Below are positions 15,301-20,730 of a stretch of DNA of 20,730 nt, piece after piece (the stretch's first letter is position 1; each line of letters starts with the position of its first letter). This stretch comes from a virus: IMG/VR virus record IMGVR_UViG_3300020183_000557, positions 1 through 20,730 of that record; one strand, written 5' to 3'. A program made the translations under genes and the position numbers. The notes beneath the pieces are model-generated. The model searched no databases and was not told where the DNA came from. It worked only from the letters and a program-made list of their open reading frames with translations.

Positions 15301-15973
15301 GAATGCGATAAGGGTTGGCTGAGCTTCCACCAGCTTTTGTGGGATCAGTTTCTTTAGTTAAACCATAGGGATCGGGCAGTAAATCAGCATTGGTAAGCTT
15401 GCCAGTTTGAAAATCATTAAAATAAATCCAATAATTTTGCGCCACCAAGTCTCTAACTGGTGTTTGACCAAAGGCAATTAGTTCTTGATCAATTTCGCCA
15501 ATAGGCCCCGCGCTAATTAGAGCAAGCATCTGCACAAATTGACTACTGCCATAGCTCCTTAGTGCAGACCATAATAATGAAGTGGCAATTCTTGCCCCAC
15601 CATTTGGATTGATAGAACGATTGGCATAGACTAAGTTGACTGGCGTGCCATATTCTGCCACTTGCTGAATCGAATTAAAACGTGTGCGTGGAGCAAATAT
15701 GTCATCGCGAGTTTGATTAACTCCTTCTCCCTGCGGAGCCTGTGGTTGCTCTTCTGCGGGCAGCAACGCTGCCACTACTTGCAAAATTGTGCCAAGAACA
15801 ACTAAAACAATGGCAACAGCAGGCCAGTTCCTTACGTCTAAAACCGTGCCTTCTTTAACATCTTTATATTGCTGCTTAACATCTAAGAAATTAAAATATT
15901 CCTCTTTGCTAATGCCAAGCGCATCAATCAGCTCATATTCATAAGGAAGAAGACGACGCCGTTGATCGCTCAT
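12356..15973 (-). CDS. Tail tip attachment protein, J-like (1205 aa)
   Basis: Length (lambda J is about 1130 residues) and position immediately after an NlpC-like gene fit the central tip protein that contacts the host. A hydrophobic segment at residues 51-71 (AVAIVLVVLGTILQVVAALL) is likely membrane- or tip-inserted. Residues 95-165 hold NSIQQVAEYGTPVNLVYANR and QMLALISAGPIGEI, typical of J N-termini. From about residue 860 to 1130 the order KFCEINKLFMDCVIADAQSW, ELARIGGQDCLVPS, EVRRTYVDED, LRHHTRRAIEF and PGAYIYVELAQNEW resembles the hub domains of J and gp27-like proteins. A separate module at about 790-840 (DTSYIITKVGTTNFYNHGLA, then ATGPATGTGQVV) looks inserted. The ATG shares one base with the stop of the upstream gene (TAATG). 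Later genes probably supply side fibres and tube-like parts. J identity is good at family level. Confidence 0.78.
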   Translation of the reverse strand: MSDQRRRLLPYEYELIDALGISKEEYFNFLDVKQQYKDVKEGTVLDVRNWPAVAIVLVVLGTILQVVAALLPAEEQPQAPQGEGVNQTRDDIFAPRTRFNSIQQVAEYGTPVNLVYANRSINPNGGARIATSLLWSALRSYGSSQFVQMLALISAGPIGEIDQELIAFGQTPVRDLVAQNYWIYFNDFQTGKLTNADLLPDPYGLTKETDPTKAGGSSANPYRIPYGKDNTERKDGFSQAFSLSSSQSFGFYSPIALNVNLYVRKGSGNRISASNKVTARLSSWSSRLNRISVGDKLTVSIAKVDTDKPNVAQKEANDYRRQVVSIFDNASIFKLGSALFSVVKIDRSDIEDANANVTLQCIEAGYSPTVQYDKTNFIDNSLDIIIVGPASLLAEQEIVDKWQSLVSKFEEEDKTGDDIDKIYKKGKTQSVRTETRYRTERRSGKAGIYYIRVPYTVQVYKDITILSTSDKAAIKQYIDARNKINNTGTGLKVSLKDVFGLKALVRIEKAKYETISPCNIVDIAIKSTVYRRISGRQEQYGRERRKGYPSSDNGIKSRTAIFLLKYKKASQDNYLYVSGFFVIRRAADQENFNYLRFNSGKTGEANATHWSFELEPVCDFSAELKKNTKIYGASGVVYYYIENSGSPLNIDLPGTASIQIVGTKKTSKNGLPPVSDGLLDAREWDAFSLVADTQYSMSFDRGPEMQITAVTEQVVIDDIKTSFPTLYNDLSLVGFNLYSGKSVSDLRSLSMFVTKGRPARALRTKGTVNGVAWGKPGYEYLPPAGTIPAQEMVADTSYIITKVGTTNFYNHGLAKNVEAAVGVDFIATGPATGTGQVVAQAYINTAPDILLDTVLDQNDGIGKYASVSCVNLEQLARSKKFCEINKLFMDCVIADAQSWRSFWSQTAGFSLLELARIGGQDCLVPSVPYDSSTGEITQTIKVSALFNPGNIFEDSYKEEFIDYSVNTEDIIVTCIYRDLDKDGAFSRNKSVEVRRTYVDEDQKIKLNENDAIRQTVDMSAYVSNKEQAILVGKSLCQLRHHTRRAIEFKTFPTEAAISPGAYIYVELAQNEWQDIYTGTIRANSALDVPIGSKTSNGKIPDGTYNILIYDPNTGVSGTSTKSGIVIANGAVSGNALKAFNGKLFVLGKEINSKRVFRVTEVEMDEEGEVTIRGVEHPCDSNGKSLVSKGLTAKSTGVFTIDGKAS

Positions 15974-16365
15974 TAGTCTGCCCAGAAATATTTCTTTGGA
16001 CGCACATTATTTAATGGCGCCGCAATTACCATCTTACTCGGCCCAAGAAATAAACAATTATCTTCATCAGCTACAACTGCCATAGCCAATAATGATTTGG
16101 CGCCTGGTAAATAAAAAACTGCCCCTGGACGTGGCTCTTTTAAAATTTCACCATGCGTAAGAAGCCAGCGAAAAATACGGCGCACAGTTAGCTCTTCTTC
16201 TGCATAGTCTTCATACACCCATGGAAAGCTATCCTTCAATGTTTTAAGGCCAAGCCGTCGGCGCACTTCCATACAGAGAAGCCAGCAGTCCGTAAAGCCA
16301 TTACCATCCTCTGGAGATGCAGCATAACGATGGCGAAGACCCACTAAATCGTTATAGTCAATCAT
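15973..16365 (-). CDS. NlpC/P60-like tail protein, possibly inactive (130 aa)
   Basis: Residues 22-40 read NGFTDCWLLCMEVRRRLGL, resembling the D-C-x-x-L...R-x-x-G helix that carries the catalytic Cys in NlpC/P60 peptidases of the lambda K type. Residues 78-86 read PRPGAVFYL, like the P-x-x-G-D-x-x-x strand before the catalytic His in that family. At the expected His site the sequence is SLLAMAVV, with no His; the only His residues are 12 and 71. The usual family domain is about 110-130 residues, so length fits. It sits between L-like and J-like genes, exactly where K lies in lambda, and overlaps its neighbours by four and one bases. It may be a degenerate tail-assembly factor instead of a cell-wall peptidase. 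Family assignment is moderate and loss of activity is inferred. Confidence 0.6.
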   Translation of the reverse strand: MIDYNDLVGLRHRYAASPEDGNGFTDCWLLCMEVRRRLGLKTLKDSFPWVYEDYAEEELTVRRIFRWLLTHGEILKEPRPGAVFYLPGAKSLLAMAVVADEDNCLFLGPSKMVIAAPLNNVRPKKYFWAD

Positions 16366-16898
16366 TGTAAATACAAATCAGCATTCATCGGTAACAATCC
16401 TACAAGCGCTCTTGTAAGACGCCGTGAAGGAAATTGACTCCCCACGCTATCCATTGCACTCCTAAAACGTAATTCTATGGTTGTTTCACTAACCGTAGAA
16501 CCAATGCCAATGTAATATTCAGAATAAGCTTTAGTCGTTTCTTCTAAATCTTCATTTAACCAAACAGTAGATAAAGTGAGTCTACTCAGACGGTTACCAT
16601 TACCTTGCTCTAACAAGCGCATTGCCACTGGAATGTTTGGAAACGTAATGCTTAGCAAGGAATTGTCTCCATTCAAGTTGGAAATGGAGCCAGTGGTGCT
16701 AAATGGCATGAAGCCATATTTATTATTATCTCTCGTTTTTGTTTCGTTGACAAAATAATTTTGGTAGCGATGGATGAAAGCACTACCAGTGCCATAAACA
16801 ACAGTATCTTTTGTACTAGCCTTTCCTTCGCTTTGTGCAATTGCAGCAGTAGGAGCAAATGCCGTAAGATCTAAATATTGAACAATGCGAATGGTCAT
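16362..16898 (-). CDS. Distal tail / minor tail protein, L-like (178 aa)
   Basis: The protein begins MTIRIVQYLDLTAFAPTAAI and ends with FPSRRLTRALVGLLPMNADL. A middle segment reads RLSRLTLSTVWLNEDLEE, with YYIGIGSTVSETTIELRFRS after it. These match small minor tail proteins that occupy the lambda L position (DUF1833-like or L-like): a beta-rich domain ending with P-S-R-R-x-T...G-L-L-P. No Cys is present, so it cannot bind the iron-sulfur cluster reported for lambda L. It overlaps the M-like gene upstream and the NlpC-like gene downstream by four bases each (ATGA). I infer a distal tail ring joining the tube to J. Confidence in the role comes mostly from gene order. Confidence 0.65.
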   Translation of the reverse strand: MTIRIVQYLDLTAFAPTAAIAQSEGKASTKDTVVYGTGSAFIHRYQNYFVNETKTRDNNKYGFMPFSTTGSISNLNGDNSLLSITFPNIPVAMRLLEQGNGNRLSRLTLSTVWLNEDLEETTKAYSEYYIGIGSTVSETTIELRFRSAMDSVGSQFPSRRLTRALVGLLPMNADLYLQ

Positions 16899-17299
16899 AC
16901 AAGGTCTGCCACTAAAGTGATTGTCACATTACTATATTGACCAAACACTGATTCAATTTGAGGACTTTCCACATAAAACCAATCAGTATTAGAAGGATTT
17001 TGAAACAATGCATATACATCGGCGGATAATCCTGAAAACATTTCCTTTGGCATCGTAAAACCAACTATGCTGCCATACTGACCGTTGTAATGATCAACGA
17101 TTGCCTTTAACGTAGATTCAGAAACGGCATTAAAGCCTAAAGTGAGTTGAAAATTAGTTGGTTTGCTTCCAAAACTCCGCCGAATGGTCTTGCCAGACAA
17201 CGAACGATAAACTTTTGTTGGATAGTCCCCTGGCGTAAAACTTCTCGCTGAAGGACGAATTTTGTCGCCATTGCTATCAACAATAGGAAATGCAGCCAT
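16895..17299 (-). CDS. Minor tail protein, M-like (134 aa)
   Basis: It begins MAAFPIVDSNGDKIRPSARS, then FTPGDYPTKVYRSLSGKTIR with RSFGSKPTNFQLTLGF, and later has HYNGQYGSIVGFTMPKEMF. The pattern P-S-x-R-x-F-x-P-G-x-Y-P-x-K-x-Y-R-S-L-S-G and the later G-F-x-x-P resemble the small beta-rich proteins encoded just after tape measure genes (lambda M position). It starts three bases after the tape measure stop with a weak GGGAA about seven bases upstream, and its stop overlaps the next ATG by four bases. A role in assembling the tail end next to the tape measure C-terminus is inferred from order. Confidence 0.68.
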   Translation of the reverse strand: MAAFPIVDSNGDKIRPSARSFTPGDYPTKVYRSLSGKTIRRSFGSKPTNFQLTLGFNAVSESTLKAIVDHYNGQYGSIVGFTMPKEMFSGLSADVYALFQNPSNTDWFYVESPQIESVFGQYSNVTITLVADLV

Positions 17300-17302
17300 G
17301 AT

Positions 17303-20300
17303 TTACATTCCCACGCGACGGCGAACAGAAGGACTTTGCTGAAGCTTGTCTAATGCCATTGTGGCGCCTTTAGTGGCACCATCTCTGGCGGCAAGCCTGC
17401 GCGTTTGCGCCATGGCCTGCTCTAATTGATCTTTACTAACGTATTCTACGCCATTAACACTTGTGGTCTGGAAGCTCATATTAAGCACGGGCGACATATT
17501 GCGCTCAGAGCCGCCATTAATTAGTTCTCGCGAACGAGGGCTTCCCTGCAGGGCCACAGGGATGCTCCTGCCATCAGGCAGAGGCACAATAGCCTCGTTG
17601 TACTTGCCTTCGCCTACGAGGCCCAGCGTGGGACCAGAAACAGTACCGCCATTGGCAAATGCCTGGAATCCTCCAGTGGCAATACCTCCATTTGCAAAAC
17701 CTTTTAAGCCAAAAATTTTGCCAAAGCCAAAAATGCCACCACCAATGCCCATCAAAATACTGCCAATGCCAGCAATTGTATTTTTAGTGCCTCCTTTTTG
17801 CAATTGTTCAATACCTGCCACAATGCTCATAGCAGCTCCAGCCATCATTCCAATTCCTTGAACAACACGGCCAAGACTTTCTACAAATTTATTTCCTTCA
17901 TGCTTGGCTTTGTTTGTCACATCTTTAACTGCATCCATGTTTACGCTTAAATTATTGGATGTTTGCAGAGTCGTGTCGGAAAGATATCCCATTGATGCCG
18001 CCACTCCCTTGGTGGCTTCATTAAAACCAGCGGATGACATATTAAATTGATCCATGTTGATACCAGCTTCAGACAAGAAGTTGGACCCGCCTGCCATTGT
18101 GAATGCAGAAGTTGCAGAACCAGGCGTATAAGAACCAAAACCAGCCGTTCCGCTAAGTGTTAAGCTGCTGCTGGCGGGCAAAGCCTGAGCAGCGGCGCCA
18201 GCGCCAGGCCGCGTATTTTGTTCAATTCTGTTAAGCGTATCATTTGCTGTATCTAGCTTTTGTTCAACTGGCGTTTGCGCTTTTTGCTGTTGTTTTTCGG
18301 CTTCAGATGGAGGGAATAATTTTTCAATTAATTTGCCGCCAACAACGTCCTTAAAGAAATCTTCCACGGGTTTCATTGTGAAATCCAAGAAAATAGTCAA
18401 CACTCTATCTTTTAAACCTTCTTGGAACTGCTCTAATGCATCAACAGCGTCTTCGCCGCTAATCACTGCTTTTAAGAAGCCCTTGTAGTCCGATGAAGTG
18501 GAATCAACAAAATTATCAATTAGCTCTCTCACTTGTTTAATATTGTCGCGAACTTTTTCCAGCGACATAATATTATTTAAATCGCTTTCTCTTAAGTCGG
18601 GATATCTTTGAAGGATCTCTAGACGACGGCGTTCTTCGTCGTTAACCGCACGAAGCAAGGCAATTTCATTCTGCAATGGTTTCAGCAGTTCATCTTTTAC
18701 TGTTTTTTGATATTTAGTAGCATTGGCATCTTGAATTCTTAGCCTGATTTGCTCCCTAAGTATCTGCGCCAATTCCTGACCACGCTTGGCGTCTTTGCCT
18801 TTAAGCGCATCGAGAGTGGTTCTAATTAAATATTCAGCCTCTAAAACATCATTGTTTACGTCAATAGCATTGCCATACAATTCTTGTTGTATTGTTGCCA
18901 ATGCAGTTGCCTTTGTTTCTTTTTCGATGCCATCGAGAATTGGGCCAAACAAAACTTTTTCTTTTTCTAAAGTAGCTTCTCCTATTGATTTTTGATACTG
19001 AGCATTTGCATCATCAATAGCTTTCTGTCTATTTACATAGCCAGCCTTTTCAATCTGCAATAATCGCGCATTTAATTCTTCTTTTGCAATTACATGTTTT
19101 CCGTATTCGGTTATATTTGCCTTCTGAATTTCTTTTTCTCGTGCGTCTAGGCTTGTATTGCGCTCCACTGCCGCAAGCCTTTCATTGAGTTGTCGTTCAA
19201 TCTCAGGAGATTTTGTACTGATATAAACTTTTGGTTTGGCAGCACGTCCTTTTTCATCTCCAGTGCCAGCGGGAATTGCACCAAGAACGGGAGGAAGCAT
19301 TGCCTGCTTCTCCTCATATGTCAATTGTTCGCCTCGATACCTGGCTTCTGATTCTCTTTGCCTTAACTGTTGATATGCACCGGCAATACGATACGGCTGT
19401 ACTTGCTCTTGCCCTCTAACATTGCTAGTCATAATACCAGCCGCCTTTAACGCCTCAGATTGTTGCTTGCTGACGGCAATCCATGCCTTGCCTTTGAGTT
19501 GCCCATTTTCCAATTGCTTGTTTAAGTCTTCAAGACTACGAGCAAAACCTCCGTAGCTTTGTTCGGCTGCTCGTGCTTCACCACGACTCATTGAACGAAT
19601 TGCATTGCCAGCATTCATTGCCTTTTGTTTTGTTTCTTCTAAGCGTTGATTAAGCGACATAAAGCGCTCAATCAATGCACTAATTCCAACCAGCACAAGA
19701 CCAACGCCAATAGAAGCAAAAAATGTACGAAGAGTTAAGCCAGCCGTGCGAATAGATGCAGCAGTGACTTGCGCTGTATTGCCAGTGGCTGCCATCATTC
19801 CACGGAAAGCGCTTAACGTGGTAGTTCCAGTTAGAACACGAGCGTTAAAAATTAACAATTGTGCGGCATTGGAAATCCACAGGCCACGCATCACATTAAG
19901 AGCCATGTTTAATGGCAAAACAATCGTATAAATTCTTGCTAAATATCCAACAAATGGATTGCCAGCAATTTGCAATAAAATTTTCGATACCTCTAACGCA
20001 ATCTTCCCAAATGCACTAAATTGTTGAATCAATGCAGATAGATTAGTCCTAGTGCCATCAAAGGCCGGACGCAAACGTTCCAGTTCTTGTGCTAAAGCAA
20101 AACCACCTGCAGTACGTGCTTGTGCTCCCGTAAAAAAGGAATTCACGCCATCCGCCACTTGACGAATGCCTTGCGTCATGGGCGTAACTACGCTATTTAA
20201 AAAGCCCACCGCAACAGGTTCAAAAGCTTCGTATAGAAGCTTGAGTGAATTCTGCATACGATTGATGCTGCCTTGGAATGTACGAGCCGCACCTTCCGCC

Positions 20301-20730
20301 CCCGGCCCAAATTCTTGAGTCATTACCACGCCAACATTTTTAAGCAATCCAACCATTGCTTCGCCCTTGTATCGACCTTCTTCCAATGCAGCAGAAAAAT
20401 CTTGAATTGCTTTTGGCCCTTTAAATCCTGCAGCTTCGGCAAAAATGGCCATTGCCCCAGGCAATACATCACCTAATTGCCCCTTAAGCTCTTCACTCAT
20501 TACTTGTCCTTTGCTTGCCATTTGAGCAAAAGCATAATTAACGCGATCCACCTTGTCAGCGCTCATACCAAAAGTGGCTGCAGCTTGGCTGATTCCAGTG
20601 AATAATTGTCTAATTTCTTCCCCCTGGAAACCTGCTGGAGCCATAGAAGCATAAAGCTTTGTAAAACCATCGCGAGCCGATTGAAGCGGAATATTGTATT
20701 GATCAACCAAGTCAAGAATAAGTTTATTGG
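17303..20730 (-). CDS. Tail tape measure protein, N-terminus beyond right edge
   Basis: The frame remains open to the window edge: six more codons (NKLILD) lie upstream of a TTG at 20710, so the true start lies outside. Numbering from that TTG, residues 1-170 form the conserved tape-measure domain, with GISQAAATFGMSADKVDRVN, KGQVMSEELKGQLGDVLPGA and EGAARTFQGSINRMQNSLKL. Hydrophobic segments lie near 255-280 and 329-350 (FFASIGVGLVLVGISALIERF). A long, charged, helical region (about 355-800), including likely coiled coils, follows. A Gly-rich hydrophobic stretch is at 952-1003. The end has FANGG twice and GLVGEGKYNEAIVPLPDGRS (about 1031-1050), a signature shared by many tape measures. These proteins set tail length and help DNA entry. 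No peptidase motif is visible in this part. It starts the M-L-NlpC-J cluster. Confidence 0.92.
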   Translation of the reverse strand, partial: NKLILDLVDQYNIPLQSARDGFTKLYASMAPAGFQGEEIRQLFTGISQAAATFGMSADKVDRVNYAFAQMASKGQVMSEELKGQLGDVLPGAMAIFAEAAGFKGPKAIQDFSAALEEGRYKGEAMVGLLKNVGVVMTQEFGPGAEGAARTFQGSINRMQNSLKLLYEAFEPVAVGFLNSVVTPMTQGIRQVADGVNSFFTGAQARTAGGFALAQELERLRPAFDGTRTNLSALIQQFSAFGKIALEVSKILLQIAGNPFVGYLARIYTIVLPLNMALNVMRGLWISNAAQLLIFNARVLTGTTTLSAFRGMMAATGNTAQVTAASIRTAGLTLRTFFASIGVGLVLVGISALIERFMSLNQRLEETKQKAMNAGNAIRSMSRGEARAAEQSYGGFARSLEDLNKQLENGQLKGKAWIAVSKQQSEALKAAGIMTSNVRGQEQVQPYRIAGAYQQLRQRESEARYRGEQLTYEEKQAMLPPVLGAIPAGTGDEKGRAAKPKVYISTKSPEIERQLNERLAAVERNTSLDAREKEIQKANITEYGKHVIAKEELNARLLQIEKAGYVNRQKAIDDANAQYQKSIGEATLEKEKVLFGPILDGIEKETKATALATIQQELYGNAIDVNNDVLEAEYLIRTTLDALKGKDAKRGQELAQILREQIRLRIQDANATKYQKTVKDELLKPLQNEIALLRAVNDEERRRLEILQRYPDLRESDLNNIMSLEKVRDNIKQVRELIDNFVDSTSSDYKGFLKAVISGEDAVDALEQFQEGLKDRVLTIFLDFTMKPVEDFFKDVVGGKLIEKLFPPSEAEKQQQKAQTPVEQKLDTANDTLNRIEQNTRPGAGAAAQALPASSSLTLSGTAGFGSYTPGSATSAFTMAGGSNFLSEAGINMDQFNMSSAGFNEATKGVAASMGYLSDTTLQTSNNLSVNMDAVKDVTNKAKHEGNKFVESLGRVVQGIGMMAGAAMSIVAGIEQLQKGGTKNTIAGIGSILMGIGGGIFGFGKIFGLKGFANGGIATGGFQAFANGGTVSGPTLGLVGEGKYNEAIVPLPDGRSIPVALQGSPRSRELINGGSERNMSPVLNMSFQTTSVNGVEYVSKDQLEQAMAQTRRLAARDGATKGATMALDKLQQSPSVRRRVGM

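Noticed and set aside
20708-20710. TTG as the start of the tape measure gene
   Set aside because: The same frame continues upstream without a stop to the window edge, and the conserved tape-measure domain begins almost at this point, so the true start must be farther upstream.

Overview
The window is part of the late structural region of a tailed phage (or prophage) with a long tail. Every convincing gene lies on the minus strand and is read from high to low coordinates, usually with gaps of a few bases or 1-4 base stop/start overlaps. The order tape measure, M-like, L-like, NlpC-like and J-like protein is that of a lambda-type, non-contractile tail tip. Several fibre domains (N-termini such as RIKRRASGG...SLANAELAYNE, the IADGGTGAST...NLGLAIG repeat, and the NLTVNGTTTTVN segment) are ones I associate with phages of Synechococcus and Prochlorococcus. 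A cyanophage is therefore the best guess, from remembered family resemblance and not from a search.

Tail-tip block (about 20730 to 12356): a tape measure protein whose N-terminus is cut by the window edge, an M-like minor tail protein, an L-like distal tail protein, a 130-residue NlpC/P60-like protein with a visible Cys but no obvious catalytic His, and a 1205-residue J-type central tip protein. These five genes are separated by 3 bases or overlap by 1-4 bases.

Tube-like block (12313 to 10606): two consecutive proteins that both look like tail-tube subunits. They lie downstream of J, whereas tube genes usually lie upstream of the tape measure gene.

Fibre block (10603 to 2498): a 962-residue repeat fibre, a 57-residue protein, and a 1656-residue mosaic fibre with a long VGIGT repeat stalk, a five-unit propeller-like segment and a beta-rich C-terminal knob. 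Its 3' part is richer in G+C than its stalk.

Small-gene block (2473 to 1836): a remnant of 30 codons, a 26-codon ORF, a 107-residue conserved-looking protein and a 45-residue basic protein, closed by a strong hairpin terminator. The 30-codon remnant looks like an internally deleted copy of the 107-residue gene, which suggests a decayed tandem duplication.

Distal fibre block (1680 to 1): after a 127-base leader come a 112-residue beta-sandwich-like protein, a 136-residue fibre-associated protein and a GTG-initiated fibre gene that runs off the left edge. I found no RNA genes, integrase, lysis genes, CRISPR array or insertion sequence. Nothing here is clearly a new defence or mobile system. 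The most notable points are the downstream tube-like pair, the fibre mosaicism and the decayed small-gene cassette.
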